Notes under the pieces: generated by a model
The model's input: only the letters and a program-made list of their open reading frames with translations
Database searches by the model: none
Told to the model about the DNA's origin: nothing
Part shown: positions 17,235 through 25,518 of the stretch, piece after piece
Layout of the letters: every line of letters starts with the position of its first letter
Position numbering within the stretch: the first letter of the stretch is position 1
Translations under genes and position numbers: made by a program
Origin: Bradyrhizobium sp. C9
Lineage (GTDB): Bacteria > Pseudomonadota > Alphaproteobacteria > Rhizobiales > Xanthobacteraceae
Assembly (NCBI RefSeq): GCF_002532045.1
Contig: NZ_NWTG01000003.1
Location: forward strand, 496,001-560,000
Direction: 5' to 3'
DNA: 64,000 bases

Positions 17235-18230
17235 ATGACGCCAACCAGCCCACGTTTCTCGCCAAACGGCCGCCGCCTGATCGAAGTGCTGGCTTATCCG
17301 GCGGTGCAGTTGCTCGATGTCACCGGGCCATTGCAGGTGTTCGCATCCGCCAACGCGCTGGCGGCCAGGGCAGGCAATGCCGAGCCATACGAAGTCCGCG
17401 TCGTCGCCAAGGACGGCCCGACGATCGAAGCATCGGCCGGCGTCGGTCTCGCCGTGCACCCGCTGCCGGCCATCAGCACCGCGGTCGACACGCTGGTGAT
17501 TCCGGGCGGCGACGGCGTCAACGCAGCGGCAGCCGATCGCGCTTTGGTGGATTGGGTACGCGGACGCGCCGGGCAAGCGCGCCGCACCGCATCGGTCTGC
17601 ACCGGCGCGTTCCTGCTCGCCGCATCTGGCGTTCTCGACGGTCGTCGTGCCGCGACGCATTGGCAATTCTGTTCGGAACTCGCCGAGCGCTTTCCCGATG
17701 TTCGTGTCGAGTCCGATCCGATCTTCGTGCGCGACGGATCGTTCTGGACGTCGGCCGGCGTCACCTCCGGCATCGATCTCGCGCTGGCATTGTTGGAAGA
17801 AGACCTCGGCCGCGCGGCGGCGCTTGCCGTCGCCCGCTATCTCGTGGTGTTCTTCAAACGGCCGGGCGGACAGGCGCAGTTCAGCGAAATCCTGTCGCTG
17901 CAAACGACGGACGACAGGTTCGGCGCGCTGCATGACTGGATCAGCGGCCATCTCGCCGACGACCTCTCGCTTTCGACGCTGGCGAAACAGGCCGGCATGA
18001 GCGAGCGCAGCTTCAGCCGGCATTACGCCGATGCCACCGGGCTGACGCCGGCGCGCGCGATCGAGCGATTGCGGGTCGAGGGCGCCCGGCACCTGCTCTC
18101 GGAGACGCGCCTGCCGGTCAAGCGAATCTCGCAGCGCTGCGGCTTCGGATCCGAGGAGACCATGCGCCGCAGCTTCCTGCGCGTGCTGTCGACCACACCG
18201 CAGGATTACCGCGCCAGGTTTGCGCGTTAA
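17235..18230 (+). CDS. GlxA-family transcriptional regulator (DJ-1/PfpI sensor plus AraC DNA-binding domain)
   Basis: A 331-residue regulator. Residues about 15-190 form a DJ-1/PfpI-like domain (DVTGPLQVFASAN, VIPGGDGV, SVCTGAFLLAASGVLDGRRAATHW). Residues about 230-331 form an AraC-type double helix-turn-helix (LSTLAKQAGMSERSFSRHYADATGLTPARAIERLRVEGA, RISQRCGFGSEETMRRSFLRVLSTTPQDYR). The start is uncertain: 17235 (MTPTSPRFS) is used; 17199 (MDKANLARH) and a frame opening at 17139 are alternatives, but the latter would overlap the divergent DJ-1 gene. The close divergent neighbour with the same fold is the probable target. Confidence 0.88.
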   Translation: MTPTSPRFSPNGRRLIEVLAYPAVQLLDVTGPLQVFASANALAARAGNAEPYEVRVVAKDGPTIEASAGVGLAVHPLPAISTAVDTLVIPGGDGVNAAAADRALVDWVRGRAGQARRTASVCTGAFLLAASGVLDGRRAATHWQFCSELAERFPDVRVESDPIFVRDGSFWTSAGVTSGIDLALALLEEDLGRAAALAVARYLVVFFKRPGGQAQFSEILSLQTTDDRFGALHDWISGHLADDLSLSTLAKQAGMSERSFSRHYADATGLTPARAIERLRVEGARHLLSETRLPVKRISQRCGFGSEETMRRSFLRVLSTTPQDYRARFAR

Positions 18231-18277
18231 AGTGTGATGAGATCGGGTCGAAGGCGACTGCGACGGTTGCTGCACTC

Positions 18278-18420
18278 CCTCGCCCCGTTCTTACGGGGAG
18301 AGGGTTGGGGTGAGGGGCTGTCTCCGCATATACCGCAATAGCTGCGTTTGCGGAGGCTCCCCCTCACCCGGATTGCATCTGACGATGCAATCCGACCTCT
18401 CCCCGCACGCGGGGCGAGGT
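18278..18420. repeat. Palindromic intergenic repeat (CCTCGCCCC...GGGGCGAGG type)
   Basis: A long imperfect inverted repeat in the gap after the GlxA gene. The outer arms are CCTCGCCCC and GGGGCGAGG, with inner complementary blocks GGTTGGGGTGAGGGGC and CCCCCTCACCCGG. The centre contains smaller hairpins such as GATTGCATC-GATGCAATC. This layout matches the extragenic palindromes I associate with Bradyrhizobium genomes. It lies between convergent genes and may act as a bidirectional terminator. Confidence 0.75.
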
Positions 18421-18466
18421 GAAGTGGAGCGCCTCGTTCGTGATCAACCGGCCGGCTGAGACCGGG

Positions 18467-19015
18467 TCAGCCCTTCCAGGCATGCGGCTGCAATCCCGCC
18501 TCGAGCGGTGGATTGGTCACGCTGCCCGTGTAGTTCGTGATGGTCGATGCCGCCACGATGGTGATTACTTCAAGCACGAGGTCCTTGTAGAACCCGGCTG
18601 CCAGGAAGCGTTCGATCTCCTCTTCGTCGAGCCGCCCGCGCTTTTCGATCAGCGACCTCGCCAGCGTCGAGAGTGCGCCGAGGGTCTTGTCGGCAGGCAA
18701 GCGGCCGGCCCGCATCGCGTCGACGTCTTCAGGATCGAGGCCGGCCTGGAGGCCGAGCGCGGAATGCAATGCGACCGCCCAGGTGCAGCCGTTGGTCACC
18801 GCATCGGTGAGCAGCACGGTCTGGATTTGCTGCTCGGTGAAGCTGCCGCCGTGAACCTTATCGAAGATGCCGATGAAGCTCTGGATCAGCACCGGTGACG
18901 TCGCCATCGTCGCCGCGAGGTTCGGGACCATGCCAAACCGCGCCTCGACGTCACGCAAGGCGGGCTTCGAGGCTTCCGGCGCGGAGTCGAGCGTATGGAC
19001 AGGAAAACGTGCCAT
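18467..19015 (-). CDS. Carboxymuconolactone decarboxylase/AhpD-like family protein
   Basis: A 182-residue all-helical CMD/AhpD-like protein (MARFPVHTLDSAPEASKPALRDVEARFGMVPNL start). The family's active-site helix is present as TDAVTNGCTWAVALHSALG. The first cysteine and the downstream histidine are there, but the second cysteine of the AhpD CxxC is alanine, so classic thioredoxin-like peroxidase reduction is unlikely. The frame is open to 19063, but the ATG at 19013-19015 is the natural start. Monocistronic. Its substrate is unknown. Confidence 0.85.
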   Translation of the reverse strand: MARFPVHTLDSAPEASKPALRDVEARFGMVPNLAATMATSPVLIQSFIGIFDKVHGGSFTEQQIQTVLLTDAVTNGCTWAVALHSALGLQAGLDPEDVDAMRAGRLPADKTLGALSTLARSLIEKRGRLDEEEIERFLAAGFYKDLVLEVITIVAASTITNYTGSVTNPPLEAGLQPHAWKG

Positions 19016-19329
19016 TGAACTGCCTTTCACTGTGGTGATTGAACCCGAGGCCGCCGGATGCAACGGAACTGTTGCGATCGACGCGTCGGCATCAGAGTTC
19101 GATGGGGCTATCTAGCCGCGCGCTGACGCGCGCGTTCGCCAAATTCCCCACATTCCACGCCATCCCTTTCGGCCGGCTCGCTCCACGAGCCGCACGGATG
19201 CGCACAAACGCGGACAAGTCGACACAGCCCCATCGGTGGTGTGCCTAAGCTTGCAGGGATTGACCGTTGCCGCAGATCGGCTTGTCGCCGACGTTCTGCG
19301 CGCTCACCTCATCAATTCCGACTGACGAC
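19016..19329. other. Intergenic region without a recognisable gene
   Basis: This 314-base gap lies between two divergent genes and must hold both promoters. I see no RNA gene, repeat or convincing operator in it. Small open frames in the gap lack ribosome-binding sites and family resemblance. Confidence 0.5.
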
Positions 19330-20211
19330 ATGAACCTCACAAAAGAACCCCGCCTCTCGCGCCTGCAGCCCTTGACCTGGTCCACCTGGCTCGCCTGGGT
19401 GTTCGTCTCAGCCCTGATCCCCGTGCTCACCGTGCTATCGGCAACGGCCATCGGCAAACAAGTCGCGCGAACCGCCGAACACCGCGGGCTCATCATGTAT
19501 GGCCTGCTCGTCGCTGTCGTGCTCGCCACGCTGGCCCCACCGCTGACGCAAGGGATCGTGCTCAAGCGCATCCTGCCACGGCTGAGCATCGCGGTCTGGT
19601 TCCTGGGCGCGCTGCTGTCGTCTGCGTTGTGGCTTGTCACGGCGCTGCACGTCACTGGCCGAGGGCCGCTCGCGATCAGCTTCGAGTCCGAGTTCCGGCT
19701 GCAAAAGGCTGCACTGGCCGAGCGCGTCCACGGCACGCTGACCGCGTCAGGTATTCTCGATTTGCCGTGGGGACCGTTCCTGGTCTGGACGATCGTGATC
19801 GGTGCGCTGACGTCGTTGATTCCTGCCTGCGTGCTCGGCAGGGCATCCGGACGGCGAGGCTCAACGTTGACATTTCTCAGCGCGTCGGTCGCCGGCAGCG
19901 TCGTCTCGGCAATCGTGGCGCAGCTCTATCACATGACGATCGACCCTTTATGCCTGGATCGATGGGCCCTCAATGGTCAACCGTGGTCCCGTCGCCTTCA
20001 GATGCTGGCGAGCCATTTCAGCGCCGGCGCGATCTGGGGCGCAATTACTGCGAATTTCGTGGTGCTGATGACGCGAGGTCTGGCGGATACGGTCGCGCCG
20101 CGAGACCATGTCCTCGCGCTTCATCGCGCCGGTGGCATCGCCGTGGCACTGATCGCACCCTTGCCGCTTGCGTTGCTGGCGCCGCTCGCAACCTGCCTTC
20201 TGAGACCGTGA
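19330..20211 (+). CDS. Polytopic membrane protein, function unknown
   Basis: A 293-residue integral membrane protein with about seven hydrophobic segments (residues about 19-40, 55-75, 87-108, 150-170, 185-205, 232-252, 270-290). The loop GRGPLAISFESEFRLQKAALAERVHG between the third and fourth helices is the longest soluble part. Upstream it faces the CMD-family gene; downstream it converges on the LysR gene. No catalytic or transport motif recognised. Confidence 0.7.
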   Translation: MNLTKEPRLSRLQPLTWSTWLAWVFVSALIPVLTVLSATAIGKQVARTAEHRGLIMYGLLVAVVLATLAPPLTQGIVLKRILPRLSIAVWFLGALLSSALWLVTALHVTGRGPLAISFESEFRLQKAALAERVHGTLTASGILDLPWGPFLVWTIVIGALTSLIPACVLGRASGRRGSTLTFLSASVAGSVVSAIVAQLYHMTIDPLCLDRWALNGQPWSRRLQMLASHFSAGAIWGAITANFVVLMTRGLADTVAPRDHVLALHRAGGIAVALIAPLPLALLAPLATCLLRP

Positions 20212-20242
20212 GCTCCTGCTGCCGTCGCTTTCGCGTTCTACG

Positions 20243-21160
20243 CTACGCCCCAGCACGGTCCTTCACCCGCCGCGTCACGATCCCGATCAGGCGGCCGAGC
20301 GTGCCGCCGGCGGGACCCTTCTTGCGGGCCAATGCGAGCGGCGCGACGAGGCCCGTGGCGCGGTCGAGGCGGAGATAGGACACGCCTGCGGTCTCCAGCC
20401 GCGCCATCGATTCCGGCACGATCGAAATCCCGAGCCCGGCCGCGACGAGGCTCAGCGTTGACACCATCCGTGTCGCCTCCTGCGCCACTTTCGGGCTGAA
20501 GCCCGCCGCGCGGCAGGCGGCGATGATGCTGTCGTAGAGGCCGGGCCCGGTCGGACGGCGGTAGAGGATCAGCGGCTCGTCGGCGAGCGAGGCCAGCGAG
20601 ATCCGTCGCCGCGGGTCCTTGCGGGCGCGCGGATGATGGTCGGGCAGCGCCACAAGCATCTCCTCGTCGAGCAGATGCGTGATCGTGAGATTCTCCAGCC
20701 GCTCGCTCGGCGAGCGCACGAAAGCGGCATCGAGCCGGTCGGCCTCGACGGCTTCGATCAGCTCGCCGGTCGAGGCCTCCTCGAGCGAGAGCGTGATCGC
20801 CGGCGCGCGCTCGCGCATTTCGCGCATCACACCGGTGACGAAGGGATGGAACGCGGCCGACGAGGTGAAGCCGATCGCGAGCTGCCCCTCCTGGCCGCGG
20901 CTCGCGCGGCGCGCGGCTTCCACGGCGAGCTCGGTATCGCGCAGGATCGCGCGCGCCTTGCTGACGAAGGCACGCCCGGCGGCGGTCAGCTCGACCCCGC
21001 GCGGCTGCCGGCGGAACAGCGGCGCGCCGATCGCGGTTTCCAGTGCGCGGATCTGCTGGCTCAGCGGCGGCTGCTGGATGCCGAGCCGCGCGGCGGCGCG
21101 GGTGATATGGCCCTCCTCGGCGACCGCAACGGCGTAGCGGAGATGGCGCAGCTCGATCAT
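20243..21160 (-). CDS. LysR-family regulator, probable controller of the chromate transporter pair
   Basis: A 305-residue LysR regulator. Winged helix-turn-helix at residues 1-60 (MIELRHLRYAVAVAEEGHITRAAARLGIQQPPLSQQIRALETAIGAPLFRR) and a two-lobed substrate-binding domain from about 90 on. The frame extends to 21316, but MIELRHL at 21158-21160 is the canonical LysR start. It is divergent from the split chromate transporter, with a T-N11-A palindrome between. Activation of that operon in response to its substrate is the expected role. Confidence 0.9.
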   Translation of the reverse strand: MIELRHLRYAVAVAEEGHITRAAARLGIQQPPLSQQIRALETAIGAPLFRRQPRGVELTAAGRAFVSKARAILRDTELAVEAARRASRGQEGQLAIGFTSSAAFHPFVTGVMREMRERAPAITLSLEEASTGELIEAVEADRLDAAFVRSPSERLENLTITHLLDEEMLVALPDHHPRARKDPRRRISLASLADEPLILYRRPTGPGLYDSIIAACRAAGFSPKVAQEATRMVSTLSLVAAGLGISIVPESMARLETAGVSYLRLDRATGLVAPLALARKKGPAGGTLGRLIGIVTRRVKDRAGA

Positions 21161-21198
21161 CAGGGCGATCCATATGCAATAGGTATGCAAATTCCCGT

Positions 21199-21213
21199 AT
21201 CCATATATTGGAT
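21199..21213. promoter_or_regulatory. Candidate LysR-type T-N11-A operator
   Basis: Perfect inverted repeat ATCCA-TATAT-TGGAT containing a T-N11-A core, midway in the 113-base gap between the divergent LysR gene and the chromate transporter genes. This is the classic position and form of a LysR recognition site. Confidence 0.65.
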
Positions 21214-21273
21214 ATTTGGCACGCGGCCAACTAGACTCAGCTCGACAACGAACGAACCGGAGCCGCCCCGCCG

Positions 21274-21840
21274 ATGGACGCCGTACCCGCCGCACAGACC
21301 GCCAAGCATGACGCACCTGATGTCGGCGAGTTGTTCACGGGCTTCTTCATTCTCGGACTGACCGGTTTCGGTGGTGTGCTGCCGCTGGCGCGCCACATGA
21401 TGGTGGAGAAGCGCCGCTGGCTGACCGGCGCCGAGTTCACCGACCTGCTCGGGCTCTGCCAGTTCCTGCCCGGCGGCAACATCATCAACATGTCGGTGGC
21501 GGTGGGCTTGAAGTTTCGCGGCATTCCCGGCGCATTCGCTTCGATCCTCGGCCTGATCGCGGTGCCGACCGCGGTCGTGATCGGCCTCGGCGTGATCTAT
21601 GGCCGCTTCGCCGACGACCCGGTGGTGCGTCATCTGTTCGGCGGCCTCGCCGCCGCGGCAGCCGGGCTGCTGATCTCGACCGCGATCAAGATCGCCTGGC
21701 CGTTGCGGCGCGATGTGCTCGGCCTCGTCATCGGCGCGCTTTGCGTACTCGCGATCGCGGTGTTCAGATTGCCGCTGCTGCCGACCTTGTTGACGCTCGC
21801 GCCGCTCAGCATATTCCTCCGGTCGAGGCAGGCGTCATGA
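21274..21840 (+). CDS. Chromate transporter, N-terminal-type half (short-chain CHR)
   Basis: A 188-residue membrane protein of the CHR family: GFFILGLTGFGGVLPLARHMMVEKRRWL is the signature first helix with conserved FGG, followed by LCQFLPGGNIINMSVAVG (the NxPGP-like motif, here LPGGN). About five to six helices. The gene overlaps the C-half gene by ATGA, so the two halves are translated together and probably assemble as a heterodimer, as known for paired short-chain CHR proteins. Chromate is the family's best-known substrate; the true physiological substrate may differ. Controlled by the divergent LysR. Confidence 0.88.
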   Translation: MDAVPAAQTAKHDAPDVGELFTGFFILGLTGFGGVLPLARHMMVEKRRWLTGAEFTDLLGLCQFLPGGNIINMSVAVGLKFRGIPGAFASILGLIAVPTAVVIGLGVIYGRFADDPVVRHLFGGLAAAAAGLLISTAIKIAWPLRRDVLGLVIGALCVLAIAVFRLPLLPTLLTLAPLSIFLRSRQAS

Positions 21841-22367
21841 CCGCAACCCTCGTTACGCTCGCCCTGATCTTCGCCGAGCTGTCGCTGCTCGCCTTCGGCG
21901 GCGGCAACACCATCCTGCCGGAGATGCAGCGCCAGGTGGTCGACATCCATCACTGGATGACGGCGCAGGAATTCGGCGCGCTGTTCGCGCTGGCGCAAGC
22001 CGCACCGGGACCGAACATGATGGTAGTCCCGCTGGTCGGCTGGCATGTCGCCGGCTTCTCCGGCGTAGTGGTGACCTCGCTCGCCAAGTTCGGGCCGTCA
22101 TCGCTCGTCACCGGCTTCGCGCTGCGGCTCTGGGAGCGCTTCAAGGACCGGCCGTGGCGCCGCACGGTGCAGGCCGGGCTGGTTCCGGTGACCGCCGGCC
22201 TCGTCACCGCCAGCGCCATCGTCATCACTCATTCGTCGACCTCGAGCTGGGGCACCATCCTGATCGCGGCCATGGTCGCGATCGCGACCACCACGACCCG
22301 GATCCATCCGCTGCTCGCGCTTGCCGCCGGCGCGGTGCTCGGCCTCACCGGCATCGGCCAGCCCTGA
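21837..22367 (+). CDS. Chromate transporter, C-terminal-type half (short-chain CHR)
   Basis: A 176-residue CHR-family partner of the preceding gene. The signatures are LAFGGGNTILPEMQRQVV and LAQAAPGPNMMVVPLVGWHVAG (canonical APGPN motif). About five membrane helices. The start codon overlaps the stop of the N-half gene (ATGA), so this is a genuine two-gene arrangement rather than a frameshifted full-length chrA. Probably completes an inner-membrane anion efflux pump. Confidence 0.88.
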   Translation: MTATLVTLALIFAELSLLAFGGGNTILPEMQRQVVDIHHWMTAQEFGALFALAQAAPGPNMMVVPLVGWHVAGFSGVVVTSLAKFGPSSLVTGFALRLWERFKDRPWRRTVQAGLVPVTAGLVTASAIVITHSSTSSWGTILIAAMVAIATTTTRIHPLLALAAGAVLGLTGIGQP

Positions 22368-22663
22368 CGGCTGTTACGGCCCGCGGCGCGTGCGCGCTTT
22401 CGCCGCAATGGATGCAACGTCATGAGCGGCTATGTTGATGGAGCCATGATCGACATGTTGAGCATCGACACCCGCATTGCGCGCCTTGGTTTGCGCGCCG
22501 GACGTCTGCACGCAGGCACTTAGCCGGCCGGCGATCGCGCGCCGTCCGGATTCTCGTCGTCGTCAATTCATAACACCATCAAATCATTCGGCCTGTCGCG
22601 TCGCGCGAGACATCTGCGCGCCGGCGGCGCCGCACCTGCGATCAACCGCAAAGATCATCCGCC

Positions 22664-23083
22664 ATGACCCGAACCATTCAGAACGACTTCAACGCTCCCG
22701 CATTGCCGCCGATCGTCATCACCGCGAGCGAGGCGCATCGCCTCAGCGCACTGGCCGATTCCAGCATGGCGGTGTTTCCCCGCGTGGCCCAGTTCCTCGC
22801 GCGCGAGACCGACCGCGCCCGGGTTGTCGCCGACGATTCCGAGCTGCCCGACGTGGTCCGCATGGGCTCGCGCGTGCGCTACCGCGACGACGAGACCGGC
22901 GACGTCAGGGAAGTCGTGTTGGTGTACCCGCACGAAGCCGACATCGCGCTGCGACGGATCTCGGTGCTAACGCCGGTCGGCGCCGCGCTGATCGGGCTTT
23001 CAGTCGGGCAGACGATCGATTTCCAGACGCCGAGCCATCGGACGCGCGCGGTGACGATTTTGGCGGTGAAGCAACAGAGCTAG
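22664..23083 (+). CDS. rnk: Nucleoside diphosphate kinase regulator Rnk
   Basis: A 139-residue protein with a GreA/GreB-like C-terminal domain (VRMGSRVRYRDDETGDVREVVLVYPHEADIALRRISVLTPVGAALIGLSVGQTIDF) and a short N-terminal coiled region (ITASEAHRLSALADSS) that in Rnk replaces the long Gre coiled coil. Rnk binds RNA polymerase in other bacteria, modulates nucleotide metabolism and lacks transcript-cleavage residues. Monocistronic; the 296 bases before it hold no gene that I can support. Confidence 0.88.
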   Translation: MTRTIQNDFNAPALPPIVITASEAHRLSALADSSMAVFPRVAQFLARETDRARVVADDSELPDVVRMGSRVRYRDDETGDVREVVLVYPHEADIALRRISVLTPVGAALIGLSVGQTIDFQTPSHRTRAVTILAVKQQS

Positions 23084-23088
23084 CCGGC

Positions 23089-23283
23089 CTACGCCGCCAA
23101 ATGGCACTGCCCCATCTCGAGGCCGTGGCAGCGGCCGCGCGCGATGCCTTCGGCAATCGCCTTCACGACGATCTCGGCATCATCGGGCGACAGATGGTCG
23201 AGCGGCTGCCAGGCGCGCATGATGTCGCGCGCGCGATCAAGGTCGCCGTAGATTGCAAGAAGAGGAAGCGTTTTGATCGACAT
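23089..23283 (-). CDS. Small conserved-looking hypothetical protein
   Basis: A 64-residue frame starting MSIKTLPLLAIYGDLDRARDIMRAWQPLDHLSPDDAEIVVKAIAEGIARGRCHG. GGGAG ribosome-binding site 9 bases before the ATG, and convergent with rnk. Predicted helical, soluble. Codon usage is in keeping with its neighbours. I recall similar short proteins in Bradyrhizobium but cannot name a family. Confidence 0.55.
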   Translation of the reverse strand: MSIKTLPLLAIYGDLDRARDIMRAWQPLDHLSPDDAEIVVKAIAEGIARGRCHGLEMGQCHLAA

Positions 23284-23425
23284 GTGCGTGGCTCCCAACC
23301 GCAACTGTGCGAGCCTAGCCCAGCTGGAGCGGTCGAGCCATGCGTTCGGCAGCCGCGATTGCATACTTTGCTGATCGCCGATGCATGGCGAGGGCGCTTG
23401 CCGCCCCCGCCAACACGTCGTTGGG

Positions 23426-24490
23426 TTACTCGGCGCCGGAGCCGCCCTGCACGATCTTCTCGTTCAGCTTCTGGTCGACGGTCTCCACGGTGCGGTCGAT
23501 CTCGGCGCTCGGCGTGCCGAGCTGGTGCGAGATCAGCTTCACCAAGAGGTCGACGCGCTCGATGAACGGCGCGCCGGCGGCGACCGCGCGTGCCGCAGAC
23601 GACGGCTTGAGCAGGCTTTCCGCCGCCTTGGCGTATTTCGCGAACGGCACCTGATCGGCGGGATCGGCGCCGAGCTTGCGCGCAATGCCGTCGACATGGT
23701 CATAGATCGCCTGCGAGCGCGTCAGATCGCCGTGCACGGCATCGCGAATCGATTGCGGCTCAGTCGGCGTGATGCAGCGATAATTGCCGGTCAGCAGCAT
23801 CGACCATTTCGCCAGCGGCACGAACAGCGAGTCGAATACTTTCAGCTTCACCGGAACGTCCTGGCCGTCGAGCGTCACCGCGTCGATGTCGGCTTCGAGC
23901 TCGCGCAGCACCTTGTTGTGCTTGTCGTCGGCGAAGACGGAAGCCTTGAAGTTGGTCGGCAGGCCGACATGCAGCACGTTGGCCTTCTCCTCTGGCGGAC
24001 GGAACGCCTGCGGATCCGGCGAGCACAGCGTGACGAGCCCTGGCTCGAAGCGCTCCCAGACTTGGGCGTTGGTGTAGGCCTCCTCGAGGTCCATGCCGGC
24101 GAGCGCGGGGATCCGCTTCAGATACGGCAGCGGCGGCATGTTCATGATCGACAGGCAGGGTAGCTTGGCCGCCGCGATCTTGATCATCAGCACGCGAACC
24201 GTGTGGTTGGTGTATTGCGGCTCCTGCATCGCAAGGCCAACCATGTCGTAGCGCGACACGTCGACATCGGCGGGCGTGACGGCGTCGAGCTTGCCCGGCA
24301 GGTCGCGCGAGAAGATCGAGCGATGCTGCTTCTCGTCCCGCAGCTTGATGCGTACCTCGGTGCCGTCGCGGTTGATCAGGTCAGCGGTGTTCTTCCGGCA
24401 CACCAGGGACACGTTGTGCCCCGCCATCAGAAGCTTGGTCCCCAGCAGGGAGCCGTAGGAAGCCCCAAGGATCAGAATGTTGCGCGCCAT
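23426..24490 (-). CDS. Ketopantoate reductase (ApbA/PanE)-like protein
   Basis: A 354-residue protein with an N-terminal Rossmann segment (ARNILILGASYGSLLGTKLLMAGHNVSLVCR) and the ApbA/PanE-like order of elements. The glycine motif is atypical (GASYGS rather than GxGxxG). It is about 50 residues longer than PanE, so a true pantothenate role is doubtful; a related 2-hydroxyacid or 2-ketoacid reductase is more likely. Monocistronic. No pathway neighbours. Confidence 0.7.
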   Translation of the reverse strand: MARNILILGASYGSLLGTKLLMAGHNVSLVCRKNTADLINRDGTEVRIKLRDEKQHRSIFSRDLPGKLDAVTPADVDVSRYDMVGLAMQEPQYTNHTVRVLMIKIAAAKLPCLSIMNMPPLPYLKRIPALAGMDLEEAYTNAQVWERFEPGLVTLCSPDPQAFRPPEEKANVLHVGLPTNFKASVFADDKHNKVLRELEADIDAVTLDGQDVPVKLKVFDSLFVPLAKWSMLLTGNYRCITPTEPQSIRDAVHGDLTRSQAIYDHVDGIARKLGADPADQVPFAKYAKAAESLLKPSSAARAVAAGAPFIERVDLLVKLISHQLGTPSAEIDRTVETVDQKLNEKIVQGGSGAE

Positions 24491-24614
24491 GTTTCCTCTC
24501 TCAAAGACAATCCCGGGCCTCTTACCGGCGGCCCGTGGTATACCAGATACTAGTCTTTACGATGTTCCGGCGATCCGGCCAAGCACCTTGGCACGATGAT
24601 GCGACTTGGTCGGC

Positions 24615-25424
24615 TCAGGCGCCGATCTGCATCTTATCTTGTTGATTACGCAACAGTTTCTGTCCAGCGCGGCTCACCGGCAGCACCAGATTGTCGTCGA
24701 GCCTGACGCCGAGCCGGCCGGACTGACGCGTCAGTCCGCGGACGGCGGCGTGGGCGACCCAGTGCGACCGATGGATCCGCACCCCGGTCTCCGGTCCCAG
24801 GGCGGCGATGGCATCGGCCAGCTTGATCAGGATCAGGGCCTCGCCACGATCGGTGCGCACGCGGACATAATGGTCCTCCGCGCTCAGGGACAGGATGGCA
24901 GCGTGGCGGACCGCAAACGGCAATTTCGATCGGAACGAGCAAGCTGTGGCCGGCGGGGACGTCGGATGTGCCGGGGCGATGGCAGTATCTGCGGCTCCGG
25001 CGGGTACCCGCCGAACCGCCCAGACCAGCGGGCCGAGGAACAGGTTGATCGTCAGCACCTGCAGGGTGAGGTCGCGATAAGACACGTAGGGCAGCACCTG
25101 GGGCGCCAGCAGCCATAACAACAGGTGCACGATCCAGCCGCCGGCCGGCGCAACCGCTAACGCGACGCCGATCGCGGCCCAGAACGGCTCGGCGCCGGAG
25201 AACAGATAGCGCCGCACCAATGCCGTCACGCCAATGATCAGGGTGGTGATCAACAACGCGCCCGCAACGAAATGGACCAGCCGCGTCAGCAATCCCATCC
25301 CGACATAGGTGCCGAACGCGCCCACGATCGCGAGCCCGACACCGGTCACAACAGGCAGCACCAGCGCGGCGTGGCGCCGCGGCAAGGCCATCGAATCCTG
25401 GCGTAAAAGTTCGGTGATGGTCAT
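24615..25424 (-). CDS. Membrane-anchored LytTR-family DNA-binding regulator
   Basis: A 269-residue protein. The N-terminal half has four membrane helices (residues about 20-42, 50-70, 82-105, 122-140). A C-terminal LytTR domain (about 165-262) has LPFAVRHAAILSLSAEDHYVRVRTDRGEALILIKLADAIAAL and VRIHRSHWVAHAAVR. The frame is open to 25679; MTITELLRQ at 25422-25424 is chosen because it gives a clean topology. Divergent from a secreted alpha/beta hydrolase, which it may control. LytTR proteins anchored this way sense membrane or extracellular cues; the signal is unknown. Confidence 0.85.
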   Translation of the reverse strand: MTITELLRQDSMALPRRHAALVLPVVTGVGLAIVGAFGTYVGMGLLTRLVHFVAGALLITTLIIGVTALVRRYLFSGAEPFWAAIGVALAVAPAGGWIVHLLLWLLAPQVLPYVSYRDLTLQVLTINLFLGPLVWAVRRVPAGAADTAIAPAHPTSPPATACSFRSKLPFAVRHAAILSLSAEDHYVRVRTDRGEALILIKLADAIAALGPETGVRIHRSHWVAHAAVRGLTRQSGRLGVRLDDNLVLPVSRAGQKLLRNQQDKMQIGA

Positions 25425-25518
25425 TGGCGAATAAGGATTGCCGTTCGCGAAGTGGACGTGGACCCGGGACCGCCCCTTCCTATAGCAGCCGGACGGTCGA
25501 TCATTCGAGGACGCGCTC

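Noticed and set aside
21274..22367. A frameshifted full-length chromate transporter
   Set aside because: The two halves overlap by ATGA and each begins with its own conserved signature, which is the normal paired short-chain CHR arrangement.
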